Source of the DNA: JAGVPT01 sp964642725
Lineage (GTDB): Bacteria > Bacteroidota > Ignavibacteria > UBA10030 > UBA8401
Length of the DNA stretch: 64,000 nucleotides
Direction of reading: 5' to 3'
Assembly (NCBI GenBank): GCA_964642725.1
Contig: CAZXQG010000006.1
Coordinates: 1 to 64,000 of the forward strand
The notes under the pieces are model-generated. The model was not told where the DNA came from, did not search any database, and was given only the letters and a program-made list of their open reading frames with translations. The translations under genes and the position numbers were made by a program. Position 1 is the first letter of the stretch. Each line of letters begins with the position of its first letter. Below, in pieces: positions 52,842-60,606 of this stretch.

Positions 52842-52900
52842 GGATTAACTACGTTTTCATCCTTTCGGTCGATTGGATTCTCCGGCGATCGTGGGTACAC
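52842..52900 (+). promoter_or_regulatory. Conserved upstream box, copy B (lipoprotein-OmpA operon)
   Basis: GGATTAAC-N5-TTTCATCC-N4-GG at 52842-52868 and GGGTACAC at offset 51 (52893). Word content and spacing agree with the copies at 35930 and 55542. The start codon of the lipoprotein is 92 nt after the GGGTACAC word. The box lies 34 nt after the terminator of the preceding gene, so it clearly belongs to a new transcript. Confidence 0.7.
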
Positions 52901-52984
52901 TGTTCAAGGTAGAAAATAGATTTTCCTTTCCTGAATAACAGGAATTGAAGATCACGCTCCACACAACCCAACAAGGAGGATTCA

Positions 52985-53362
52985 ATGAGATATCTGAACA
53001 TGGCCACGGTGGCCGGAAGCGTTCTGTTCGCTGCGATAGTTGCAGGGTGCGGAAGCGGCCCGGCGATCAATAAGGAGCCGTCCACATCGGCGATCAGCGC
53101 CGCTGAAGAAGCCGGTGCATCAAAAATTCCGAGCGCATCGCTCTATTTGCAGCTCGCAAAAGAAGAGTTGGATAACGCCCAGCGCATTGCAGGACACGGA
53201 GACAAAGAAGAAGCCCAATCGCTTCTGTTGCGCGCCCAGGCCGATGGAGAGTTGGCAGTAGTTCTCTCCCGCGGGGACGCAGAGAAGACGGAAGCGACAC
53301 AAGCGATAGAACGCGTGCGCAAGCTCCGACAAGACAATCAATTACCAGCAGAAAGGAATTAA
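52985..53362 (+). CDS. DUF4398-type lipoprotein
   Basis: 125 residues. The signal peptide ends in the lipobox IVAGC (Cys22). The mature part is helical, with ASLYLQLAKEELDNAQRIA and EEAQSLLLRAQADGELAVVLSR (in two parts) typical of the DUF4398 family, small coiled lipoproteins that frequently precede OmpA genes. AAGGAGG lies 6 nt before the ATG. The next gene, also DUF4398-like at its start, begins 3 nt after the stop, so the two form an operon. A scaffold or trimerising role at the outer membrane is plausible but unproven. Confidence 0.88.
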   Translation: MRYLNMATVAGSVLFAAIVAGCGSGPAINKEPSTSAISAAEEAGASKIPSASLYLQLAKEELDNAQRIAGHGDKEEAQSLLLRAQADGELAVVLSRGDAEKTEATQAIERVRKLRQDNQLPAERN

Positions 53363-53365
53363 CTC

Positions 53366-54331
53366 ATGAAACCCATCACTTCTTTCATTATCATCGCGTT
53401 TGCCGGATTACTTTTTGGATGTGCTACCGCACCTCCGTCGGAACTCGTCAATGCGCGCCTGGCGTACCAGCAGGCAAGCACGGGTCAAGCGGCACAATTA
53501 GTGCCGGCAGATCTGCATAAGGCGCAGGACGCACTTGCGCTTGCTGAGAAATCATTCCAGGACGACCCTAAATCATTCCATACACGGGATCTTGCATACG
53601 TCGCGGATCGCAAAGCAAAGATGGCTGAAGCTCTTGCCGCCACGGCTGCCGGGAATGCATCCACTGCTAAAGCAAACAAGGACTACGAAGCGGCACAAAC
53701 TGAGATCGTGAAAAATACGAAAGACGATCTTGCGGCTTCACAGCACAGCGCGGATGTCAAAGCAAGCCAACTCGCCGATGCCAACGTAGCGGCACAGAAC
53801 GCAAAAGGATTGGCCGATGCTGAAGCACTCCGCGTGAAACAACAAGGCGATGCCGCCGTCGAAGTTCAGCGCATTAAGGATTCATCTTCCGCCGAAGCAC
53901 GCAGTGTTAAGCAGGCGACCGACGCCGATGCTCGCCGCGCAGCCGAACAGAAGAGCCGCGATGATAACACTATCATCGTCCTTGAAAAAGGAAAAACCGT
54001 CGTGCTGAGAGGTGTCACCTTTGAAACCAACAAGTCGACACTCCGGGACGAATCTGAAACGATCCTCACACGGGCATACAACGCGATGGTTGCGAACCCG
54101 AATGTGCGTGTAGAGATCAGCGGACACACAGACAACGTCGGCAGCGAGCAAGCGAACCAGACACTGTCGTTAAAACGGGCTCAAGCGGTACGAAGCTGGC
54201 TCGTTCAAAAAGGAATTGCGTCCAACCGTATGAAAACAGTCGGCAAAGGGATGGACGAACCCGTTGCCTCGAACGATACGGATGCAGGCCGGGCAGAGAA
54301 TCGGCGTATTGAATTCTACGTCCAGCAATAA
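53366..54331 (+). CDS. OmpA-family lipoprotein with DUF4398-like N-domain
   Basis: 321 residues. The lipobox is LFGC (Cys19). Residues about 25-110 resemble DUF4398 (LVNARLAYQQAS, ADLHKAQDALALAEKSFQ), followed by an alanine-rich coil (about 110-205) with the words IKDSSSAEARSVKQATDADA in part. The C-terminal OmpA domain (about 205-321) has VTFETNKSTLRDESETIL, SGHTDNVGS, LSLKRAQAVRSWL and RRIEFYVQQ. Its last 120 residues and the IVLEKGKTVVLRG lead-in match the protein at 51426, so the two share a module although their N-termini differ. It probably links outer membrane and peptidoglycan. Confidence 0.93.
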   Translation: MKPITSFIIIAFAGLLFGCATAPPSELVNARLAYQQASTGQAAQLVPADLHKAQDALALAEKSFQDDPKSFHTRDLAYVADRKAKMAEALAATAAGNASTAKANKDYEAAQTEIVKNTKDDLAASQHSADVKASQLADANVAAQNAKGLADAEALRVKQQGDAAVEVQRIKDSSSAEARSVKQATDADARRAAEQKSRDDNTIIVLEKGKTVVLRGVTFETNKSTLRDESETILTRAYNAMVANPNVRVEISGHTDNVGSEQANQTLSLKRAQAVRSWLVQKGIASNRMKTVGKGMDEPVASNDTDAGRAENRRIEFYVQQ

Positions 54332-54353
54332 TCTGCAACCTGAAAACAATCCG

Positions 54354-54390
54354 CGGTCAACGATGCAAGCGTTGACCGGATCTATTTTTC
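54354..54390 (+). terminator. Rho-independent terminator
   Basis: CGGTCAACG / CGTTGACCG, a 9-bp stem with a 7-nt loop, is followed by GATCTATTTTT. It lies 22 nt after the OmpA lipoprotein stop. Confidence 0.8.
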
Positions 54391-54764
54391 CGGCGTCTGA
54401 CGGCACAAAAAGCAGTTGAGATTTAGATTTTAGTTTGTTGATACAATTTTTCGACCCCGCTCTCCTCCGTAAAAGGGAGGGAAAAAGCCTCCCCCTCTTT
54501 AATGCGGAGATCAAGAGGGGCACAAAGATAGAGACATATTCATCGAGCCTCTTACGTACATCGTAAGGAAATCATGCACATCAGCCGATCGCGATGGGAT
54601 ACATATCTCGCAATCGGTTGATGGCGTGATTGTCGATCTCGCATTACGCATTCATATTTAATGCTGCAACTGCCTCTACGGAATTGGGTTGAGTTTACCC
54701 GGATGTACCGGCGGAAGGCAACGCTGTTGACGGCAACGTATCTTCTCAAGAAAGAGGGACCAAT
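54391..54764. other. Intergenic region, no gene seen
   Basis: About 370 nt precede the DUF2934-OmpA gene. A purine/pyrimidine-biased patch (GGGAGGG then CCTCCCCC) around 54470-54510 could fold into a hairpin. The conserved GGATTAAC box is not present here. The promoter of the next gene is expected in this stretch. Confidence 0.5.
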
Positions 54765-55439
54765 ATGATACAGAAGAATTTGAACGAAGAGAATAAGGAA
54801 ATAAAAGATAAAGCATATGAGCTCTACAAGAAACATGGATTTAAGGATGGCAATGATTTTGTGGATTGGCTTGAGGCCGAAAGACAACTAGGAGAACAGA
54901 CCAAATCGAAACGCAATAGAAAGGTCAAGGGTATTCTTTACACAATTGTGGGAATATTGTGCGTTATCGTGGCAATCCTGCTGATTACGCTCTTCAAAAA
55001 AACCGAACCCGTAAAACTCTCCGAACAAAGCATGTCTGAGTTAAAGGTCATGATGCTCGTCCTTGACCCGAAAGACGATGAGAAGGTCGTTGTTTTCGGC
55101 GATACGCATTTCGATTACAATAAGGCTGCCCTTAGCGATTCAGCGAAGACAATGTTAGACAAGGATGTCCAGGGTCTGAAGGAAAATCCACTGATGAAAG
55201 TTCGTATGGCAGGATATACATCAGCCGACGGCACGGAAGAAGATAATCAGAAACTCAGCGAGCGAAGAGCAAATAGCGTGAGAGATTACCTGGTCGAAAA
55301 GGGCATAGCGCCGGAGAGAATCACCGTGGTCGGATACGGCAGGACGAAGCCGGCGGTGTATGAAGTGACACCGGGAGACATCAATTCAAAAGAAGCGAAA
55401 GCCAATATGCGGGTGCTGTTCGAAGTTGTAGTGAAATAA
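54765..55439 (+). CDS. DUF2934-transmembrane-OmpA fusion protein
   Basis: 224 residues. The N-terminus (about 10-45) matches DUF2934: IKDKAYELYKKHGFKDGNDFVDWLEAERQLG, represented by IKDKAYELYKKHG and WLEAERQLG. This is normally a free small cytoplasmic protein. Basic residues lead to one membrane helix (about 56-77; ILYTIVGILCVIVAILLI). The periplasmic part is an OmpA domain (about 110-224) with FGDTHFDYNKAALSDSAKTML, GYTSADGTEEDNQKLSERRA and RITVVGYGRTKP. The SADG replaces the usual HTD, but the L-S-x2-RA signature and Arg are kept. It spans the inner membrane with the OmpA domain reaching the wall, unlike the outer-membrane OmpA proteins nearby. Confidence 0.88.
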   Translation: MIQKNLNEENKEIKDKAYELYKKHGFKDGNDFVDWLEAERQLGEQTKSKRNRKVKGILYTIVGILCVIVAILLITLFKKTEPVKLSEQSMSELKVMMLVLDPKDDEKVVVFGDTHFDYNKAALSDSAKTMLDKDVQGLKENPLMKVRMAGYTSADGTEEDNQKLSERRANSVRDYLVEKGIAPERITVVGYGRTKPAVYEVTPGDINSKEAKANMRVLFEVVVK

Positions 55440-55541
55440 GACGGCACAAACAATTGTGTGGTGGATTTTTTCCTCGCGCTGGAAGAAGTTCACCCACATG
55501 TCTCAAAAATAGATGCATTTGAAGCTTTTTGATGTGATAAA

Positions 55542-55600
55542 GGATTAACTCTTCTTTCATCCCTTTGGCTGATACCAGTTACAATCGAACGGTTGTATAC
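55542..55600 (+). promoter_or_regulatory. Conserved upstream box, copy C (small membrane protein / DUF3494 gene)
   Basis: GGATTAAC-N5-TTTCATCC-N4-GG at 55542-55568 and TTGTATAC at offset 51 (55593). It precedes the 38-residue protein at 55704 by 111 nt from TTGTATAC, and the T9SS DUF3494 gene at 55907 after it. Confidence 0.7.
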
Positions 55601-55703
55601 TTCGTGAGCCAAATGAAAGTGCGCTCCCTAATGGTTATCGAAGCGTACCAACTAAACGTGTTGGATGACACCAGCACTCACCATAACCAGATCGAGGTTT
55701 AAT

Positions 55704-55820
55704 ATGCAGATTGTCATAGGAATTGCTGTGTATGTACTTGCCACTTCAGTATTCATTGCGTCGGGGAAATTTTTAAAAAAATGCGATGACAAAATAAAGA
55801 CAATACGGAACAATCGGTGA
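55704..55820 (+). CDS. Small single-helix membrane protein (38 residues)
   Basis: ATG at 55704 with GAGG 7 nt upstream. The product begins MQIVIGIAVYVLATSVF, a single hydrophobic helix, then a charged tail KKCDDKIKTIRNNR. This fits small stress-related membrane peptides. It is the first possible gene after copy C of the conserved box and the large DUF3494 gene starts 87 nt after its stop, so they may be co-transcribed. No family is recognised. Confidence 0.6.
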   Translation: MQIVIGIAVYVLATSVFIASGKFLKKCDDKIKTIRNNR

Positions 55821-55906
55821 ATTCTCTACGATGTTCTCAGTAGGAGCATGATTCAAAGACAAAAGATCCCAAACGTTGTTCATTGCGGTATCATTATGAG
55901 GAGTTC

Positions 55907-57571
55907 ATGACAAAGAAATTATTTACGTTGTATTCATTCGCGTTGTTCGGTTTGGGCGCAGTGCTCTTCTCGTCCGTTGCATCTGCCCAGGCTCCGATCC
56001 TCTTTACCGATACATTTGATAACCCGCCGACCCTCGCATCGTTCGACACGGCTGGTGCATGGTATCCGGATCGTTATCCTCCAACAATTTTTGAGCAGTA
56101 CAATTTCAGCGGTAAGAATGTGCTTCATGTCGGCATCCGGCTGGCAGACTCGTACATCAATCGGCCGTCTGACTACCATAATACTTTTTCCAATACCCAG
56201 GGACGGAAATTCGATCTCAGCAGAGGTAACAGTTTCGGCACTGCGTTGACTGCCGATCTTTACGTCGGTGCAGACTGGAACACGAAGCACCGGATGGCAA
56301 CGCTCTGGAGCAGTGCGAACGATTCGACGGGCGCCACGTCATTCTTCAATTATATCGGGTTCCGCAATTCAACCGGCAGCGATCCAGGGTTTTATGTCTT
56401 CGGGTATCATAACATTGGGGCATATACGCTGCTTTCCTATCCGGTCACCTACGGACAATGGTACACCCTCAAGGTTGAATTGACCGACACGGCGTTTGTG
56501 TATTCGATCAATGGAACAGTTGTTCTCTCCGACACTTCATTGACGGGAACGAAATACTTCAGCAACCTGATTCTGGAAGCGTATAACTTTGCAGACTCCA
56601 CCCTGGGAAGTGATCCCAGCTCTTCATTCGACGAATATGATGTGTACTGGGATAATGTCGGCGCAATCAGGCCTGCAGTGGTGTACAATAACCCCGCACC
56701 GGTTGATCTCTTAAGTGCAGGCAATTTCAGAATTCTGGCAGGGAGTGCGGTCACCATCGGCACAGGAACAGCAGTAACCGGAAACGTCGGCGTGAGTCCA
56801 GGGAGTACAGTCACGGATAACGGATCGATCTCGGGAACGACGAACATGGCCGACGGTGTATCAGGCCAGGCGCAACTCGATCTGACCACAGCCTATAACG
56901 ACGCGGCCGGAAGAACCTCAGACTCTACAATTGGTTTGGAACTCGGCGGGTCAACATTGGGGCGCGGAGTCTACGTCTCAGCCGCTGGAACTTTTGCGAT
57001 CACTGACACGCTCACACTGAGCGGAACAGCGACCGACATTTTCATTTTCAAAATGGCGACGACACTTACGACAGGGTCGGCCAGCAGTGTGATTCTTACC
57101 GGCGGCGCATTAGCGTCGAATGTTTTTTGGCAGGTCGGCAGTTCTGCAACCATTGACGGGCACTTCAAAGGAACTATCCTTGCGCTAACGGCCATTACAC
57201 AAAATAGCGGCGCGTCAACAAACACCCGGGCGCTGGCGCGGAACAGCTTTGTTACCGTAAGCGGCACTTCGACTCTGGCCGTGGGACTTCAAACGTCGGC
57301 AACGCCTAAAGCGTTTGCCCTCACTCAGAACTATCCGAATCCGTTCAATCCTTCGACGGTATTCTCATTCAGCCTCCCGGCGAATTCACTCGTCTCTCTG
57401 AAAGTCTATGATGTCCTCGGAAGAGAGGTGTCGGTTGTGCTTTCCCAAGAGATGCCTGCCGGCAACTACTCAAAGCAATGGAATGCAGCGGCTTTGCCGA
57501 GCGGCGTTTATTTCTACCGCTTGGAAGCCGGTTCGTTCGCGGAAACAAAGAAACTTCTTTTGCTGAAATAA
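55907..57571 (+). CDS. T9SS-secreted protein with lectin-like and DUF3494 domains
   Basis: 554 residues from ATG at 55907 (GAGGAG 5 nt upstream). A signal peptide ends in ASAQAP (about residue 26). Residues about 30-265 form a concanavalin-like beta-sandwich (FTDTFDNPPTLASFD, WYTLKVELTDTAFVYSING, DEYDVYWDNVG), of the type that binds glycans. A DUF3494 domain follows (about 275-465; FRILAGSAVTIGTGTAVTGNVGVSP in part, DLTTAYNDAAGRTSD, NVFWQVGSSATIDG). The T9SS tail differs from the others: LTQNYPNPFNPST then LPSGVYFYRLEAGSFAETKKLLLLK in part. It combines a possible carbohydrate-binding domain with an ice-binding-type domain. Confidence 0.92.
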   Translation: MTKKLFTLYSFALFGLGAVLFSSVASAQAPILFTDTFDNPPTLASFDTAGAWYPDRYPPTIFEQYNFSGKNVLHVGIRLADSYINRPSDYHNTFSNTQGRKFDLSRGNSFGTALTADLYVGADWNTKHRMATLWSSANDSTGATSFFNYIGFRNSTGSDPGFYVFGYHNIGAYTLLSYPVTYGQWYTLKVELTDTAFVYSINGTVVLSDTSLTGTKYFSNLILEAYNFADSTLGSDPSSSFDEYDVYWDNVGAIRPAVVYNNPAPVDLLSAGNFRILAGSAVTIGTGTAVTGNVGVSPGSTVTDNGSISGTTNMADGVSGQAQLDLTTAYNDAAGRTSDSTIGLELGGSTLGRGVYVSAAGTFAITDTLTLSGTATDIFIFKMATTLTTGSASSVILTGGALASNVFWQVGSSATIDGHFKGTILALTAITQNSGASTNTRALARNSFVTVSGTSTLAVGLQTSATPKAFALTQNYPNPFNPSTVFSFSLPANSLVSLKVYDVLGREVSVVLSQEMPAGNYSKQWNAAALPSGVYFYRLEAGSFAETKKLLLLK

Positions 57572-57584
57572 CCCGAGAAATACT

Positions 57585-58346
57585 ATGGCCGCGAAAATAT
57601 TACTGATCGATGACAACAAAAACCGAAGAGATTCGCTTCGGCTGGTTCTGATGTCGAATCCTCAATTTACCGTGGATGCAGTCGATTGTTCGAGCGCCAT
57701 CCCTTTGCTCGGAACCACGAGCTTCGATTTGATACTCCTCGACGTCACTCTTCCTGAAACAAGCGGCTTTCGGGTGCTTACGTTTCTCAGAGAAAACCAT
57801 TTGACCGGCAGGGTGATCGTCATGACGGGAACGGTAGAACTGGAGAATGAAATCAAGTACACCACTCCCGGGGCCGGAGATTACATCACGAAACCGTATA
57901 ACCCGAAATATCTACTAATGTCGATCGAGCATGTTCTGTCCGAAAAATCTCTGACAAGTCTCAGGCTTCAAATCATTAAAGGAGGAGATTTCATAAAAAG
58001 CACGCCGGAAGGGAGTCTTGACCTAAAGGCCAGCAACCGCGGGCTTGCTCAAATAGCTGCCTCCGGCGCTCTTCTTCACGACTATACAGTACTCATTGAC
58101 CTGCGAGATGTTGTATCGCGATTGTCGATGGCCGACACGTTCGATCTTGCAATCGGGCTTTCAAAATACGGTGAAACTTTCCGAAGAAAGACGGCGGTCC
58201 TTGCTCGTGCCGATGAAGACCTTAAACAAGCCAGACTATTTGAAGAAGTCGCGCAGAAGCGGGGTTTCGACGTCAGGGCGTTCACGGAGTTCGAAGATGC
58301 AATGTACTGGCTTTCAAATGTCGCACTAGTTACGGAGGATCAATAA
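57585..58346 (+). CDS. Receiver domain fused to a STAS-like domain
   Basis: 253 residues. The receiver (1-122) has IDDN, Asp53 in LLDVTLPETSG, switch Thr in VMTGT and Lys in ITKPY. The C-terminal part (about 128-250) starts with IIKGGDFIKSTPEGSLDLKAS and contains HDYTVLIDLRDVVSRLSMADTFDLA, in outline the SpoIIAA/STAS-like fold found after receivers in some uncharacterised regulators; no DNA-binding motif is seen. It starts 13 nt after the DUF3494 gene and the DoxX gene starts 1 nt after its stop, so all are probably one transcript. The partner kinase is unknown. Confidence 0.85.
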   Translation: MAAKILLIDDNKNRRDSLRLVLMSNPQFTVDAVDCSSAIPLLGTTSFDLILLDVTLPETSGFRVLTFLRENHLTGRVIVMTGTVELENEIKYTTPGAGDYITKPYNPKYLLMSIEHVLSEKSLTSLRLQIIKGGDFIKSTPEGSLDLKASNRGLAQIAASGALLHDYTVLIDLRDVVSRLSMADTFDLAIGLSKYGETFRRKTAVLARADEDLKQARLFEEVAQKRGFDVRAFTEFEDAMYWLSNVALVTEDQ

Positions 58347-58347
58347 C

Positions 58348-58737
58348 ATGGGCGCTTTACTTCTCGTCGGCAGAATCATATTCGGGGGATTTTTCATCTC
58401 CAGCGGGGTGAACCACTTCATCGGATTTCAGATGATGACGCAATATGCCAAAATGAAGGGAGTGCCGTTCCCCGCATTTTCGCAGGGCATAACAGGTCTT
58501 TTGCTCTTGCTCGGCGGACTGAGCATCCTGTTCGGCATCTATCCGTACGTCGGTATCCTCTTCCTCGTGGTTTTCCTGCTTCCGGTGTCATTGTTGATGC
58601 ACAATTTCTGGACAATCGCGGATCCTCAATTGAGGATGGCCGATAAAGTCAATTTCATGAAGAACATGGCGCTCCTTGGAGCAATTCTCATGTTTCTTGC
58701 CATACCGCTGCCGTGGGCATTAAGCTTGGCGCCATAG
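58348..58737 (+). CDS. DoxX-family membrane protein
   Basis: 129 residues with four hydrophobic helices. The start MGALLLVGRIIFGGFFISSGVNHF and the LLLLGGLSILFGIYPYVGI segment (each quoted in outline) match the DoxX/DoxD family. Members take part in thiosulfate oxidation or in oxidative-stress complexes; many remain uncharacterised. It follows the receiver-STAS gene by 1 nt, and the dehydrogenase gene follows 44 nt later, so an operon is likely. Its role in this setting is unknown. Confidence 0.88.
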   Translation: MGALLLVGRIIFGGFFISSGVNHFIGFQMMTQYAKMKGVPFPAFSQGITGLLLLLGGLSILFGIYPYVGILFLVVFLLPVSLLMHNFWTIADPQLRMADKVNFMKNMALLGAILMFLAIPLPWALSLAP

Positions 58738-58781
58738 AAGGTAAATTTCCAGACAGACAATTGAAAAAAGAAACGTCAAAG

Positions 58782-59810
58782 ATGAAAGCTCTCGTATTTC
58801 GTGGTCCCGGTAAAATCGCTCTAGAAGAAAAACAGAAACCTTCGGTAAAAGAAACTACCGATGCAGTCGTGAAGGTCACTCATACGACAATCTGTGGCAC
58901 GGACCTTCACATCATGAAGGGCGACGTACCGGCTGTCACCGATGGCCGGATACTTGGGCATGAAGGCGTTGGTGTTGTCGAAGATGTTGGCGCGGGTGTT
59001 TCGAATTTCAGGATCGGGGATAAAGTGTTGATATCGTGCATTACCTCGTGCGGTGAATGCGAATATTGCAGGCGAGAGATGTATTCCCACTGCGAGCATG
59101 GCGGTTGGATTCTCGGGAATACGATCGACGGGACACAGGCAGAATATGTCAGGATACCGCATGCGGACACAAGCCTCTACCGTATTCCTGATAACTTTGA
59201 TGAAGAAGCTCTCGTGATGGTAAGCGACATTCTTCCGACCGGGTTTGAATGCGGTGTTCTTAAAGGCCAGGTAAAACCCGGAGATGTTATAGCAATCGTC
59301 GGCGCAGGGCCTGTCGGACTTGCGGCGCTGCTCACTGCGCAATTCTATTCCCCTTCAGAGATCATTATGGTGGATACGGATGAGAACCGGCTTGAAGTCG
59401 CGAAAACGTTCGGGGCGACGAAGGTCGTCCACGCCAACGCCGTCGAGGAAATAATGAAGCTCACTCACGGCAAGGGTGTCGATGTCTCTATTGAAGCCGT
59501 CGGCATTCGCGATACATTTGACATTTGTCAGTCGATCGTCGCACCCGGCGGCCATATCGCTAACATCGGTGTGCACGGTAAAAGCGTCGAGCTGCATTTG
59601 GAAAAGCTCTGGTCGCAAAACGTCACGATCACGACACGGCTGGTGGATACCGTATCGCTGCCGATGTTGTTGAAAAGTGTTTTATCAGGGAAGCTCAAAC
59701 CCGGTCAGCTCATTACTCATCACTTCGCACTCAATGAGATCGCGAAGGCGTATGCCACATTCGGAAACGCCGCAAAAGAAAAAGCGATCAAAGTTATTAT
59801 TACGACTTAA
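58782..59810 (+). CDS. Zinc-dependent alcohol dehydrogenase family protein
   Basis: 342 residues from ATG at 58782 (the MKALVF start is usual for the family). It is a medium-chain dehydrogenase. Catalytic zinc ligands are Cys38 (TICGTDLH), His60 and Glu61 (GHEGVGVV). The structural zinc cysteines are Cys90, Cys93, Cys96 and Cys104. The NAD(P)-binding motif GAGPVGLAALL starts near residue 173 and Asp near 197 (MVDTDENRL) favours NAD(H). It oxidises or reduces alcohols and aldehydes; the substrate is not deducible. It follows DoxX closely, a pairing seen in stress loci. Confidence 0.95.
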   Translation: MKALVFRGPGKIALEEKQKPSVKETTDAVVKVTHTTICGTDLHIMKGDVPAVTDGRILGHEGVGVVEDVGAGVSNFRIGDKVLISCITSCGECEYCRREMYSHCEHGGWILGNTIDGTQAEYVRIPHADTSLYRIPDNFDEEALVMVSDILPTGFECGVLKGQVKPGDVIAIVGAGPVGLAALLTAQFYSPSEIIMVDTDENRLEVAKTFGATKVVHANAVEEIMKLTHGKGVDVSIEAVGIRDTFDICQSIVAPGGHIANIGVHGKSVELHLEKLWSQNVTITTRLVDTVSLPMLLKSVLSGKLKPGQLITHHFALNEIAKAYATFGNAAKEKAIKVIITT

Positions 59811-59826
59811 GGAAAGAGGCATCACT

Positions 59827-60459
59827 ATGAGATTACATCGTGTATTCGTTGCAGGAATAGTTCTTAGTTCGTTTATCCTGTTGGCCGGCTGTGCATCGTC
59901 AGAACTCGTCGACATCTGGAGCGATTCGTCGGTCCCCCTTCCTTCGCTGAAGAAGGTGCTTATCATTTCTGTCGGCAAGAATCCGGTGAAGCGGCGTATT
60001 TGGGAAGATGCCTTCAGCGTTGAGTTGGCAAAACATAACGTTGCGGCGATCCCATCATACCGCTCGTTTCCTGATTCAGTCCCGGATACGGTTCAGGTTA
60101 TTGAGATCGTTAAAACAAATAGCTTCGACGGAGTTCTGATCACCCGCTGGCTTCCCCCGGAAATGAATACTCATTACGTGCAGGGAGAGGTGACGAAGGA
60201 CTATGATGTGAGATATAATCGCGGCGAAAACGGCTTCATCACCTATTATCGGTACATTCAGCATGCTGGAACAATCGATTCTCAAAAAGTAAACCTTCGC
60301 GCTATTGACGTATGGACGACCAGTGGCGAAGGGCGATTGATTTGGAGCGCCACGAGCGAAACGCCCGAACCAAACTCAATGGAAGAAGTCCGGCCTGAAA
60401 TTGCTAAGCTTGTTATTGCCGAATTGACAGATCGCGGCATTATTGCTTCAGAGCGGTAA
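59827..60459 (+). CDS. DUF4136-like lipoprotein
   Basis: 210 residues from ATG at 59827 (GGAAAGAGG upstream). The lipobox is LLAGC (about Cys23). The mature part has IWSDSSVPLPSLKKVLIISVGK, DAFSVELAKHNVAAIPSY and DGVLITRW, then NLRAIDVWTTSGEGRLIWSA in part. This alpha/beta pattern resembles DUF4136/LPS-assembly-like lipoproteins that may bind envelope components. The start of the frame extends 150 nt upstream into the dehydrogenase gene but the signal peptide fixes the start. It lies 16 nt after that gene. Confidence 0.85.
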   Translation: MRLHRVFVAGIVLSSFILLAGCASSELVDIWSDSSVPLPSLKKVLIISVGKNPVKRRIWEDAFSVELAKHNVAAIPSYRSFPDSVPDTVQVIEIVKTNSFDGVLITRWLPPEMNTHYVQGEVTKDYDVRYNRGENGFITYYRYIQHAGTIDSQKVNLRAIDVWTTSGEGRLIWSATSETPEPNSMEEVRPEIAKLVIAELTDRGIIASER

Positions 60460-60533
60460 AGGAAACCGGATTGTCTCGTTACTGTCCGGGAAAATATTCT
60501 GCGGAACGAATCATGTTTAAGGATATAGATTCG

Positions 60534-60602
60534 ATGAGAATTTTTAGAACTATCGCGATACTACTCATAATTATGTTTATAGCTGTACCGACCGGAATAT
60601 GA
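60534..60602 (+). CDS. Possible 22-residue membrane peptide
   Basis: ATG at 60534 follows AAGGA by 10 nt and encodes MRIFRTIAILLIIMFIAVPTGI, one hydrophobic helix. Its stop is 4 nt before the LysE-type gene. It may be a leader peptide that couples translation or a small membrane protein; equally it may be chance. Confidence 0.35.
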   Translation: MRIFRTIAILLIIMFIAVPTGI

Positions 60603-60606
60603 GACC

